Origin: CAIYZT01 sp031385445
Lineage (GTDB): Bacteria; Pseudomonadota; Alphaproteobacteria; Rhodobacterales; Rhodobacteraceae
Length of the DNA: 64,000 bases
Assembly: GCA_031385445.1 (NCBI GenBank)
Contig: JANNBM010000020.1
Location: 19,800-83,799, forward strand
Direction: 5' to 3'
Below, piece by piece: positions 1 through 7,704 of the stretch. The position numbers were made by a program, and so were the translations under genes. The first letter of the stretch is position 1, and every line of letters starts with the position of its first letter. The notes below the pieces were generated by a model that did not search any database, was not told the origin of the DNA, and saw nothing but the letters and a program-made list of their open reading frames with translations.

Positions 1-437
1 CGCGCGCGCAGATGCTCTTCTGCCATAGCAAAGCCGACCGCGTTGGCAAATCCCTGACCCAGCGGCCCGGTCGTGGTTTCAACGCCGGACACATGGCCAT
101 ATTCCGGATGCCCGGCGGTGATCGCGCCCCATTGGCGGAAATTGCGGATCTGGTCCATCGTCATGTCGGCATAACCGGTCAGATGCAGCAAGGAATAGAT
201 CAACATGGACCCATGCCCTGCCGACAAGATGAAGCGGTCGCGGTCTGGCCATCGCGGCGCGGTCGGGTCAAACTTCAGGTGTTTTTCAAACAGCACCGTT
301 GCCACATCCGCCATGCCCATCGGCATGCCCGAATGCCCCGAATTTGCCGCCGCAACCGCGTCCAGCGTCAAGGTGCGGATGGCGGCCGCGCGCATCCAAT
401 GGGCCGGATGGCGGGCGCGAAGCGATGCGATATCCAA
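1..437 (-). CDS. tkt: Transketolase, N-terminal part (cut by window edge)
   Basis: Transketolase moves two-carbon units between sugar phosphates in the pentose phosphate and Calvin cycles, using thiamine diphosphate. The visible N-terminal ~145 residues, read leftward, contain the family blocks LTLDAVAAANSGHSG, PMGMADVATVLF, HGSMLIYSLLHLTGY and GPLGQGFANAVGFAMA, which form the cofactor pocket. No ATG lies in frame ahead of the conserved start, so I chose the TTG at 437-435. It gives MDIASLRARHPAHW, which matches the usual family N-terminus and has AGG upstream. The gene is divergent from the coiled-coil/zapA pair. The C-terminal two thirds lie outside the window. Confidence 0.93.
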   Translation of the reverse strand, partial: MDIASLRARHPAHWMRAAAIRTLTLDAVAAANSGHSGMPMGMADVATVLFEKHLKFDPTAPRWPDRDRFILSAGHGSMLIYSLLHLTGYADMTMDQIRNFRQWGAITAGHPEYGHVSGVETTTGPLGQGFANAVGFAMAEEHLRA

Positions 438-631
438 TTCATCAATCCTGTTCTTTGGGGCTTTACCGCTGAATATCAGCCTGATCAGCAAGATCAAGCG
501 CGCATCCCAAGCCGTTGATCACAAAGGGACAGCACAAGTTCCCGGTTTGGGTTAACATAAGTCTTGACGCGGGGCTGCGCGATTCGCACTTTGGCAGCAA
601 CGCCAGGACAAGACGGCAGGGATTGGGGCAG

Positions 632-1039
632 ATGCAGGAAATCATCGATCTTGAACGGCGCATCACCGCTGCGCTTGAACGTCTTTCGAAAACCATCGGC
701 CGCACAGACCGCGCGCTGCCGCCTGCGCAAGGCAAGTCTGACGCGGCGCCATCAGACCTTCAGGCCGCGCTGGACGAAGAGCGGATGGCCAATGCCCAGC
801 TGCAAGAACGCCTGCGCGTGCTGAACGAACGCGACGCGGTGCAAAGCGACAAGTCCATAGCGGAAATATCGGCGCTGAATGCCAATCAAGCCGCCGAAAT
901 GCACGCGTTGGAACGTCAGATCGAAAATTTGACCCGTGAATTGACTGCGCTGCAGGCTGAACGGCGGGCTGAGGCCGAGGAAATCACCGATATCGTTGCC
1001 GCCCTAAACCCCCTTATCGAAGAGGCCCGTCATGCCTGA
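632..1039 (+). CDS. Coiled-coil protein upstream of ZapA (unknown function)
   Basis: A 135-residue protein that I do not recognise by name. It is almost entirely charged and helical: residues 1-20 (MQEIIDLERRITAALERL) form an amphipathic helix, and residues ~45-130 are heptad-like, rich in Glu, Arg, Ala and Leu, consistent with a long coiled coil. There is no signal peptide or membrane segment. The open frame extends upstream to 515, but the ATG at 632 follows a GGGG-rich ribosome site and begins the compositionally uniform part. It overlaps zapA by 8 nt, so the two are probably translationally coupled. Inference: a partner in cell division, since ZapA is itself a coiled-coil FtsZ cross-linker. 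Confidence 0.75.
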   Translation: MQEIIDLERRITAALERLSKTIGRTDRALPPAQGKSDAAPSDLQAALDEERMANAQLQERLRVLNERDAVQSDKSIAEISALNANQAAEMHALERQIENLTRELTALQAERRAEAEEITDIVAALNPLIEEARHA

Positions 1040-1394
1040 AGTCACCGTTACGGTCGGCGGCCGCCCCTTTACGGTGTCTTGCCAGGAGGGGGAGGAGCAC
1101 TTTTTGCACTCCGCAGCGCAGATGCTGGATACCGAAGCCGGCCCGCTGGTCGCGTCCATGGGCCGTTTGCCCGAGGTGCGGATGCTGTTGATGTCGGGCC
1201 TGATGCTGGCAGACCGGACCGCCTCGGTCGAGGATGAAAACCGCGCTTTGAAGGCCAAGCTTGCCGAGCTGCAAGCCCGCCCTGTCACCGAGCGCGAGGT
1301 TCCGACGGTTCCGCAATCGGTGATCGATACTTTGGCCGAACTCGCCGCTCGCGCCGAAGCCATGGCGGCCACGGCCGAAGAGCACCTGCACTAA
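1032..1394 (+). CDS. zapA: Cell division protein ZapA
   Basis: A 120-residue ZapA-family protein, which bundles FtsZ protofilaments at the division ring in the cytoplasm. The N-terminal beta-strand part (PEVTVTVGGRPFTVSCQEGE, then LHSAAQMLD) is the ZapA globular head. The rest (residues ~50-115, with ADRTASVEDENRALKAKLAEL) is the coiled-coil dimerisation stalk. Length fits the family (~110-130). The start overlaps the 3' end of the preceding coiled-coil gene. It converges on grxD with only 22 nt between the stops. Confidence 0.88.
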   Translation: MPEVTVTVGGRPFTVSCQEGEEHFLHSAAQMLDTEAGPLVASMGRLPEVRMLLMSGLMLADRTASVEDENRALKAKLAELQARPVTEREVPTVPQSVIDTLAELAARAEAMAATAEEHLH

Positions 1395-1416
1395 AGCCAG
1401 GCGCTCTGGCCCGGCT

Positions 1417-1776
1417 TTACCCGTTGGCTTCGCGGATCTTGTTCGCCGCGTCCTTGTCAAACTTGACGCCGCTGGTTTCCAAAAGCGTGTCCAACTCGCC
1501 CGACAAAGCCATCTCGATGGCAATATCGCAGCCGCCGACAAACGCGCCCTTCACGTACAGCTGCGGAATGGTCGGCCAATCGCTGAAATCCTTGATGCCC
1601 TGACGGATCTCGGCATCGGCGAGCACGTTGACATCGGCGTAGTCGACGCCAAGATAATTCAGGATCCCCGCCACCTTGGACGAGAACCCGCATTGCGGCA
1701 TCATCTTGGTGCCCTTCATGAACAAAACCACGTCGTTCTTGGTCACGGTGTCTTTGATCTGGTCAACTGCGGTCAT
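1417..1776 (-). CDS. grxD: Monothiol glutaredoxin, Grx4/GrxD type
   Basis: A 119-residue monothiol glutaredoxin with the CGFS active site (Cys29 in PQCGFS), preceded by the VLFMKGTK strand and followed by the WPTIPQLYVKGAFVGGCDI glutathione-binding part. CGFS glutaredoxins hold a glutathione-ligated [2Fe-2S] cluster and form complexes with BolA proteins that act in iron sensing and cluster delivery. Here grxD lies 12 nt downstream of bolA on the same strand, matching that partnership. It is the last gene of the leftward purL-GNAT-GNAT/bolA-grxD run. Confidence 0.95.
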   Translation of the reverse strand: MTAVDQIKDTVTKNDVVLFMKGTKMMPQCGFSSKVAGILNYLGVDYADVNVLADAEIRQGIKDFSDWPTIPQLYVKGAFVGGCDIAIEMALSGELDTLLETSGVKFDKDAANKIREANG

Positions 1777-1788
1777 GGTATTATCCTT

Positions 1789-2025
1789 TCAATCCGGGGC
1801 CTTGGTCGTCAACGCCAGCGCATGCAGCGCGCCGTTTGGCCCATCCATCTTGCCTTTCAGGCTGGCATAGACCGCGCGCTGCTGTTGCACCCGGTTCATG
1901 CCCTTGAAACTTTCGTCAATCACCTCGGCCGAGAAATGCGCGCCGTCATCGCCCTGAACAGCAATTTTTGCCTGCGGAAAGGCGGCTCGGATCAGGGATT
2001 CGATTTCGCGGGCGTCGATGGCCAT
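1789..2025 (-). CDS. bolA: BolA family protein (also the C-terminal part of a GNAT fusion frame)
   Basis: A 78-residue BolA protein. The class II KH-like fold is recognisable from the DGAHFSAEVIDESF strand-helix, the RVQQQRAVYASL helix and the C-terminal IHALAL-like strand (GALHALALTT), with a cluster-ligand His near residue 68. The ATG at 2025 has AGGAG 7-8 nt upstream (AGGAGAAACCCC), a good internal ribosome site, so a free BolA is very likely made. The reading frame is, however, open upstream into an acetyltransferase with no stop between them (see the entry 1789-2592). Its grxD neighbour is the expected functional partner. Confidence 0.9.
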   Translation of the reverse strand: MAIDAREIESLIRAAFPQAKIAVQGDDGAHFSAEVIDESFKGMNRVQQQRAVYASLKGKMDGPNGALHALALTTKAPD

Positions 2026-2592
2026 GGGGTTTCTCCTGTCGGTCTTCGCGGTAAATGTAAGGTCATGGCAGGGGGGCTGCAAGCCCCGATCCGCCAGCAC
2101 CAAGCCGCGGCCCGCTGCCCACTCGGCCCGAAGGATGCCGTACAGCAGGGTGTCAAAGTTGCGATCCAGCGGCGCACAGTGATCGTGCATCCGCAAGCGT
2201 CCCTCCAGCGTGAACCCGGCGCGGGCAAAGGCCCGCTGCGCACGCAGGTTGGTATCGCCCGTATCAAGCCAAAGCCGCCCCGCGCCAAGCCTGTCAAAGC
2301 CATAGCCCATCAACAGGTTCAAAAAATCGCCCCCCCGCCCAAGCCCCACAGTGTCCAAGGCCAGCCGCCGCAGTTCCACTGTGCGTGACCGCGCGTGGAT
2401 ATCGCAGAACAGGGCGAACCCGGCGGGGTGGTTTTCGCCCGTCTCGCAAATCAGAAGCCGGCAATCGGGCGAGGTGTGATACGTCATCAACGCCGCGTCG
2501 TCCTCGTCCGTTATGTGCAGCGCATGTTCGGGTTTCCGGGCGATCGACCTGATAAAGCCGAAATCCACTGGGGATGCCTCGCGCAGTTTCAT
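1789..2592 (-). CDS. GNAT acetyltransferase in continuous frame with BolA (fusion, 267 residues)
   Basis: Residues 1-~165 form a GNAT N-acetyltransferase: the substrate is unknown, and the acetyl-CoA-binding region is visible as LGRGGDFLNLLMGYGF, followed by LWLDTGDTNLRAQRAFARAGF and GRLRMHD. It is a paralogue of the next upstream gene (2671-3180), sharing DFGFIRS, ELxRLAL, LRLWLD-like and AGFTxEGRLR. The paralogue stops soon after LRAEWQ. Here the frame runs on through about 30 low-complexity residues straight into BolA (residues 190-267). A C6 run on the coding strand lies in the linker, and one extra C there would create a TGA a few codons later, so a homopolymer indel (real or from sequencing) could explain the missing stop. 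The BolA part has its own ribosome site. Confidence 0.75.
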   Translation of the reverse strand: MKLREASPVDFGFIRSIARKPEHALHITDEDDAALMTYHTSPDCRLLICETGENHPAGFALFCDIHARSRTVELRRLALDTVGLGRGGDFLNLLMGYGFDRLGAGRLWLDTGDTNLRAQRAFARAGFTLEGRLRMHDHCAPLDRNFDTLLYGILRAEWAAGRGLVLADRGLQPPCHDLTFTAKTDRRNPMAIDAREIESLIRAAFPQAKIAVQGDDGAHFSAEVIDESFKGMNRVQQQRAVYASLKGKMDGPNGALHALALTTKAPD

Positions 2593-2670
2593 GACAGCCT
2601 TCCGCGACGGGGTTTTGAACGGGTTGCCGGCCGAATGGAGGACAAAAAGTTCACAACTGCAACGTCATTT

Positions 2671-3180
2671 TCACCGCAGGATCGCCCGCGCCGCGTCCTG
2701 TTGCGCCTGCCATTCCGCGCGCAGCATTCCGTACAGCACCAGATCGGCAGGCGCGCTCATTCCCGGCATTTTCCAATGGTTGCGCAGCCGCCCCTCGACC
2801 GTGAACCCCGCCCGCAGGTAAACCCGGTGTGCGCGCGCGTTCTCGCCCGAGGCATCAAGCCACAGCCGCAGCGCGCCAAGGTCCTCAAAGGCAAAGGTTT
2901 TCAGCGCCTCGATCAAACCCGCGCCTGCGCCCGAATTCGGTGCGGCCAAGGCCAGACGGAACAACTCGATGCGGCCGGAGGGGTGGCCAATTTCCCGAAA
3001 AAGCGCAAAGCCCAGCCGCTGCGGCCCGCCTGTCCAGATCACAAGGCGCTGCGAGGCGTCGCGGATCACCTCGGCCAGCTGATCTTCGGTGAAATCACCA
3101 AGAAAGGGCGTGTTGGCCGGATCTGTGGTCAGCGACCGGATAAACCCGAAGTCCTCTGTGTTCGCCGGACGCAGGGTCAT
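2671..3180 (-). CDS. GNAT family N-acetyltransferase
   Basis: A 169-residue GNAT-fold acetyltransferase; the substrate cannot be told from sequence. Visible parts are the N-terminal MTLRPANTEDFGFIRSL strand-helix, the pyrophosphate-binding region around NSGAGAGLIEALKTF and the C-terminal LRLWLDASGENARAHRVYLRAGF block typical of GNAT motif B. The start ATG at 3180 overlaps the purL stop (ATGA), so translation is coupled to purL. Upstream in-frame methionines fall inside purL. A second, related GNAT follows 78 nt later. Confidence 0.85.
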   Translation of the reverse strand: MTLRPANTEDFGFIRSLTTDPANTPFLGDFTEDQLAEVIRDASQRLVIWTGGPQRLGFALFREIGHPSGRIELFRLALAAPNSGAGAGLIEALKTFAFEDLGALRLWLDASGENARAHRVYLRAGFTVEGRLRNHWKMPGMSAPADLVLYGMLRAEWQAQQDAARAILR

Positions 3181-5336
3181 CCGACGGCCTGGGCAAAAGC
3201 TCCGCGATACAGCGCCGAAAGCGCGGCCATCGGCGCGCTGTCCGTGCCCAAAGTCACGCTTTGCCCGCCAAAATAGCCCACCTCGGCCACAGGTACGCCC
3301 GCCTTTGCCGCCGCCGCCATCAGCGCCTTGGCCCCCACCGCGTCGCAAGCCACCAAATAACGCGCCTGATCTTCGCCGAAAAGCTGTCCGATGTCGCCGC
3401 TTGTCAGCGTCACGCCCATCCCCGCAGGATCGGCCATCTCGAACGCCGCCAGCGCCAGCCCACCATCGGACAGATCGCTGCAGGCCCCAATTGCGCCCCG
3501 GTTCGCCAGCACAAATTCGCCATGCGTTCTTTCAGCCGTCAGATCGACCGGCGGTGCATCGCCCGCCTCGATTCCGAACGCTTCGGCCAGCAGCGCCGAT
3601 TGTCCCAGATGCCCGCGCGTGACGCCGATCAAAAGCGCCAGATCGCCCGGCGCCGGCTGCCCGGAAATCACATCGGCCAGATCGGTCAATATCCCCACCG
3701 CGCCAATCGTTGGCGTCGGCAAAATCCCCGATCCGTCAGTTTCATTATAAAGCGACACGTTGCCCGAAACGATCGGCATATCCAGCGCCAGAACGGCCGC
3801 GCCGATCCCCTTGATCGCCCCCACCATCTGGCCCATGATCTCGGGCTTTTCGGGATTGCCAAAGTTCAGATTGTCCGTCGTCGCCAATGGCTTGGCGCCC
3901 ACACTTATCAAATTGCGATACGCTTCGGCGACCGCCTGCTTGCCGCCCTCAAACGGGTTGGCTTTCACATAACGCGGCGTCACATCAGACGTAAACGCCA
4001 AAGCCTTGCCCGTGCCATGCACCCGCACCACACCCGCAGGCAGGCCCGGCGTGACCATCGTATCGGCGCCAACCTGCGCGTCATACTGCTGCCAGACCCA
4101 AGCCTTGTGGGCATAAGACGGCGCGCCGATCAGCGCCCGCAGGGCCGCAATCGGCCCAATCGCCGGAACCGCGCCAAGGGGCGCCGCAGCGGGGGTTTCC
4201 ACCCAAGGCCGGTCATATTCCGGTGCGCTCGACGACAGTTTGGACAGCGGCAGATCGGCCTTGACCTCACTTCCGTGCAAGATCACGAAGCGGTCTTCGG
4301 GGATCGTTTCGCCTACGATGGCGAAATCCAGATCCCATTTCACGAAAATCGCCCGCGCCACGTCTTCAAGGTCCGGCTTCAAAACCATCAGCATGCGTTC
4401 CTGCGATTCCGACAGCATCATCTCGTAAGCGGTCATGTTGGTTTCGCGCTGCGGCACCTTGTCCAGTTGCAGTTTGATCCCCAAACCGCCTTTATCACCC
4501 ATCTCGACCGCCGAACAGGTCAGCCCGGCCGCCCCCATATCCTGAATCGAAATGACCGCGCCTGAAGCCATCAGCTCCAGACAAGCTTCCAGCAGCCGCT
4601 TTTCGGTAAAGGGGTCGCCGACCTGGACCGTCGGTCGCTTTTCCTCGATCGTGTCGTCAAACTCGGCGCTTGCCATCGTGGCCCCGCCCACCCCGTCGCG
4701 GCCGGTTTTGGCCCCCAGATAAACCACCGGCATGCCAACCCCCGAGGCCACCGAATAGAAAATCTTGTCAGCATCGGCCAGACCCGCCGCAAAGGCGTTC
4801 ACCAAGCAATTGCCGTTATAGCTGCGGTGAAACCGCACCTCGCCGCCAACGGTCGGCACGCCAAACGCATTGCCATACCCGCCCACGCCTTCGACCACGC
4901 CCTTGACCAGATGCGCGGTTTTGGGGTGCGAAGGTTCGCCAAAACTAAGAGAGTTCATCGCCGCAATCGGCCGCGCGCCCATGGTAAAGACATCGCGCAG
5001 AATGCCGCCCACGCCCGTCGCCGCGCCTTGATAGGGCTCGATATAAGACGGGTGGTTGTGGCTTTCCATCTTGAAAATCACCGCCTGCCCGTCGCCGATA
5101 TCGACCACCCCAGCGTTCTCCCCCGGCCCGCAAATGACCTGTGGCCCGGTGGTCGGCAGCGTGCGCAGCCATTTTTTCGATGACTTATAAGAGCAATGCT
5201 CGTTCCACATCGCCGAGAAAATCCCCAGCTCGGTATAACTCGGCACCCGGCCTACGATTTGCAGCAGGCGCTGATATTCGTCGGGCTTCATCCCATGCGC
5301 GGCAACGAGGGCGGGGGTGATGGCAGGTTCGGACAT
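3177..5336 (-). CDS. purL: Phosphoribosylformylglycinamidine synthase subunit PurL (small type)
   Basis: A 719-residue PurL of the short type that works with separate PurS and PurQ subunits in de novo purine synthesis (FGAR to FGAM, ATP-dependent). Recognisable blocks are NEHCSYKSSK near the N-terminus, the ATP-site region MESHNHPS, TGVGGILRDVFTMGARP, GEVRFHRSYNGN, and the second half QMVGAIKGIG and SGNVSLYNET. The start was set at ATG 5336, which has TTGGAG 8 nt upstream; a GTG nine bases earlier is also open. The leader on this strand contains ten consecutive C residues just before the ribosome site. Two GNAT genes follow by coupling. Confidence 0.96.
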   Translation of the reverse strand: MSEPAITPALVAAHGMKPDEYQRLLQIVGRVPSYTELGIFSAMWNEHCSYKSSKKWLRTLPTTGPQVICGPGENAGVVDIGDGQAVIFKMESHNHPSYIEPYQGAATGVGGILRDVFTMGARPIAAMNSLSFGEPSHPKTAHLVKGVVEGVGGYGNAFGVPTVGGEVRFHRSYNGNCLVNAFAAGLADADKIFYSVASGVGMPVVYLGAKTGRDGVGGATMASAEFDDTIEEKRPTVQVGDPFTEKRLLEACLELMASGAVISIQDMGAAGLTCSAVEMGDKGGLGIKLQLDKVPQRETNMTAYEMMLSESQERMLMVLKPDLEDVARAIFVKWDLDFAIVGETIPEDRFVILHGSEVKADLPLSKLSSSAPEYDRPWVETPAAAPLGAVPAIGPIAALRALIGAPSYAHKAWVWQQYDAQVGADTMVTPGLPAGVVRVHGTGKALAFTSDVTPRYVKANPFEGGKQAVAEAYRNLISVGAKPLATTDNLNFGNPEKPEIMGQMVGAIKGIGAAVLALDMPIVSGNVSLYNETDGSGILPTPTIGAVGILTDLADVISGQPAPGDLALLIGVTRGHLGQSALLAEAFGIEAGDAPPVDLTAERTHGEFVLANRGAIGACSDLSDGGLALAAFEMADPAGMGVTLTSGDIGQLFGEDQARYLVACDAVGAKALMAAAAKAGVPVAEVGYFGGQSVTLGTDSAPMAALSALYRGAFAQAVG

Positions 5337-5351
5337 CGGCGGCACTCCAAA

Positions 5352-5361
5352 GGGGGGGGGG
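5352..5361. repeat. Homopolymer G10/C10 in the purL leader
   Basis: Ten consecutive G on the + strand (C on the purL strand), 15 nt upstream of the chosen purL start and directly before its TTTGGAG ribosome site. Tracts of this length are prone to slippage. Here it would alter leader length or spacing rather than the reading frame. Confidence 0.85.
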
Positions 5362-5526
5362 CATGCCGCCTCTTATGATACCCTTGGCACCGGGAAAAGG
5401 GTTCGATTGCCTGCTTTGTCCCGGCGAGGGCGGTTTTTTGGCGCGACGGAAAATATTTCTGCGGCCAATGTAGAATTGGCAAGGGCGCGGGCGTCCTTGT
5501 ACCGCGAAACCAGAAAAGGAAACACC

Positions 5527-5916
5527 ATGACTTTCGCCATCACTGCGCCTTATGCCGCCGTGCTGACGGTGATCGTGTTCGTGCTGACCCAGTTGGTCAT
5601 CCGCGCACGCGCGCGCACCACCATCACGCTTGGCGACAAGGGCGACGACCATTTGCTTGAAGCGTCGCGCCGTCAAATGAACTTTGTCGAGAACGTTCCC
5701 ATCGCCCTGATCCTTATGATCCTTGCCGAAGCGGGCGGTGCCAGCGCCTTGACCTTGCACATCGCCGGGGGCGCCTTGGTGATCGCGCGCCTTGTTCACC
5801 CCTTTGGCATCACGATCGCCCGCGGCAACCATCCGGCGCGCATTGCTGGCGGCGTGGTAACGGGACTGGTCCAGCTGGGTCTGGCCGTCCTTCTTTTGAA
5901 GCAATATTTCGCGTAA
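5527..5916 (+). CDS. MAPEG family membrane protein
   Basis: A 129-residue integral membrane protein with the MAPEG pattern (membrane-associated eicosanoid and glutathione metabolism family): a first membrane helix (~residues 5-24, AAVLTVIVFVLTQLVI), a charged loop carrying the conserved RRQMNFVENVPIALILM stretch with the E-N-P residues, then helices ~residues 68-85 (GGALVIARLVHPF) and ~100-125. Bacterial members are mostly of unknown substrate. Start ATG at 5527 follows AAAGGA. It reads divergently from purL and is followed 24 nt later by the DGPF gene. Confidence 0.88.
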   Translation: MTFAITAPYAAVLTVIVFVLTQLVIRARARTTITLGDKGDDHLLEASRRQMNFVENVPIALILMILAEAGGASALTLHIAGGALVIARLVHPFGITIARGNHPARIAGGVVTGLVQLGLAVLLLKQYFA

Positions 5917-5940
5917 ATCCAAATCCTGAAAGGACCTAAC

Positions 5941-6288
5941 ATGCAATATATGGCACTGATCTATTCGGCTCCGGGCTCGGAGCCGGTTTATGGCAGCCCC
6001 GAATTCAAGGTGATGATGGACGGCTATTTCGCCTTTACCGCGCATCTGAAAGACAAAGGCGCTTTTGTCTGTGGTGACGGGCTGAAAGGCACCGAGACGG
6101 CCACGTCACTGCGTCTGCGCGGCGGTAAAGTTGAAACGATGGACGGCCCCTTTGCCGAAACCAAGGAACATTTGGGCGGCTATTATGTGATCGAGGTGCC
6201 CGATCTGGACACCGCGATGATGTACGCGGCCATGATTCCAACCGCCGCCTACGGCACGGTCGAGCTGCGCCCCGTCGCCGTATATTGA
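5941..6288 (+). CDS. YCII-related DGPF-domain protein
   Basis: A 115-residue protein of the YCII/DGPF family: MQYMALIY at the start, then DGLKGTETATSLR and the signature DGPF at residues 68-71 within ETMDGPFAETKEHLGG, and YYVIEVPDLDTA. Such proteins adopt a ferredoxin-like fold of unknown activity. They are the genomic hallmark of ECF42 sigma factors and are usual regulon members of them. That is exactly the arrangement here: the stop TGA overlaps the ATG of the sigma factor (TGATG). Confidence 0.9.
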   Translation: MQYMALIYSAPGSEPVYGSPEFKVMMDGYFAFTAHLKDKGAFVCGDGLKGTETATSLRLRGGKVETMDGPFAETKEHLGGYYVIEVPDLDTAMMYAAMIPTAAYGTVELRPVAVY

Positions 6289-7508
6289 TGCCATTGTCCC
6301 CCGATCCTGCCGCCATCCGCCTGCTGGAACAGGCTCTGCGCGCGGACCGGGGGCGAATCCTTGCGGCCCTGATCGCCCGTGTCCGTGACTTTCAACTTGC
6401 CGAAGACGCGCTGCACGACGCCGCCGCCTCGGCCTTGATCCATTGGTCAAAGTCGGGCCTGCCCACCCGCCCGGAGGCTTGGCTGATCCGCGTAGCCTTT
6501 CGCAAAGCCATCGACCGCCTCCGCCGCGTTGCGCGCGATGCCGCCCAAAATCAATCCATGGCCATCTTGGCCCGCGATGAAGCCGAAGAGGATTCAGAGG
6601 TGATCGCCGACGAACGCCTGCGCCTGATTTTCACCTGCTGTCATCCGGCGCTGGAGCCCAAAAGCCGGGTTGCCCTGACGCTGCGCACCGTCGCTGGCCT
6701 GCCCTCCGCCGCCATCGCAGCCGCCTTTTTGGACGGCGAGGGGGCGATGGCCCAGCGCCTGACCCGCGCCAAGGCGAAAATCACCGCCGCGCAGATTCCC
6801 TTTGTCATTCCGGGGCCAGAAGACTGGCAAGAGCGGCTGAATTCGGTGCTGACGGTGGTGTATCTGATCTTTACCACCGGCCATTCGATTGGCCCGGTGC
6901 AGGGCCGCGATCTGTGCGAAGAAGCGCTTTATCTGGCGCAGCTTTTGGCACATCTGCGCCACGATGAGCCGGAAATAGAAGCCTGCCTTGCCCTGATTCT
7001 GCTTACCCATGCCCGCAGAGCCGCCCGTCAGTCGGCCCAAGGCGCCACGGTCGCGCTGAACGATCAAGACCGCGCCTTGTGGGACCAAACCCAGATCGGC
7101 GAAGGCTTGCCCCTTGTCAAGCAAGCCCTGCGGCGTGGGCGTCCCGGTCCGTTTCAGATCAAAGCGGCCATTGCGGCCTGCCATATGACCGGTCCGGTTT
7201 CGGATTGGGCGCAGATTGCGGCGCTGTATTCTGCGCTGATGCAGTTTGAACCCACGCCCGTCGTCGCCCTTAATCACGCCGTCGCCATTGCCGAGGCGCA
7301 GGGCCCCGCGCAGGGGATGGTTGCCCTTTTGCCGCTGGCAGAACCGCTGCAGGACTATCAGCCTTTTCATGCCGCCCTGGCCGATCTTTGCGCCCGCACG
7401 GGCGCTGTGCCGGCGGCCCGCGCCGCCTATGCCCGCGCCATCGATCTGTCTGCAAGCGCCGCCGACGCCGCGTTTTTACGCCAACGGATGGACAGATTGC
7501 TGCAATAA
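6288..7508 (+). CDS. ECF sigma factor of the ECF42 type with C-terminal TPR-like domain
   Basis: A 406-residue extracytoplasmic-function sigma factor. Sigma region 2 is visible at residues ~20-80 (VRDFQLAEDALHDAAASAL and RPEAWLIRVAFRKAIDRLRR), and region 4 at ~110-165 (RVALTLRTVAGLPSAAIAAAFL). The remaining ~240 residues are a helical extension of TPR type, ending with QFEPTPVVALNHAVA and GAVPAARAAYARAI repeats. In ECF42 factors this extension replaces an anti-sigma factor and is needed for activity. The ATG at 6288 overlaps the DGPF gene stop by one base. No anti-sigma gene is adjacent. Confidence 0.9.
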   Translation: MPLSPDPAAIRLLEQALRADRGRILAALIARVRDFQLAEDALHDAAASALIHWSKSGLPTRPEAWLIRVAFRKAIDRLRRVARDAAQNQSMAILARDEAEEDSEVIADERLRLIFTCCHPALEPKSRVALTLRTVAGLPSAAIAAAFLDGEGAMAQRLTRAKAKITAAQIPFVIPGPEDWQERLNSVLTVVYLIFTTGHSIGPVQGRDLCEEALYLAQLLAHLRHDEPEIEACLALILLTHARRAARQSAQGATVALNDQDRALWDQTQIGEGLPLVKQALRRGRPGPFQIKAAIAACHMTGPVSDWAQIAALYSALMQFEPTPVVALNHAVAIAEAQGPAQGMVALLPLAEPLQDYQPFHAALADLCARTGAVPAARAAYARAIDLSASAADAAFLRQRMDRLLQ

Positions 7509-7536
7509 CGCTGCAAAAATATCCGCCAGTTTGCCC

Positions 7537-7565
7537 AAAAAAAAGGCCGAGCATTACGCTCGGCC
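7537..7565 (-). terminator. Rho-independent terminator on the minus strand
   Basis: A perfect 8-bp stem (GGCCGAGC / GCTCGGCC) with loop ATTAC lies at 7545-7565 and is followed on the minus strand by eight T. It ends transcription coming leftward from the LysR gene (stop at 7705), leaving a ~140-nt 3' untranslated region. Confidence 0.88.
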
Positions 7566-7657
7566 AAGTCCAACAGGGAGGTATGATGGTAAGAGATCAC
7601 TCGATCACCACCATGGCGTACAATTAGGCAATCGGCGAACAAAGCGCAATGAAAACC

Positions 7658-7675
7658 ATGCTGCAATTGCAGCAT
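7658..7675. repeat. 18-bp perfect palindrome in the LysR 3' region
   Basis: ATGCTGCAATTGCAGCAT reads the same on both strands, 30 nt beyond the LysR stop. It could be a protein-binding site or an RNA stem. It lies between the LysR stop and the minus-strand terminator, so it is part of that transcript. Confidence 0.75.
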
Positions 7676-7704
7676 TGCCGCTATGCGCCAGACGCATGGC
7701 TGCT

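Noticed and set aside
3261..4565. 434-residue plus-strand open frame opposite purL
   Set aside because: Shadow of purL; no ribosome site and no motif.
7583..7627. 14-codon plus-strand frame with a good AGGGAGG site
   Set aside because: Too short to support as a gene, and the same bases are better explained as an anti-Shine-Dalgarno motif in the minus-strand LysR 3' region.
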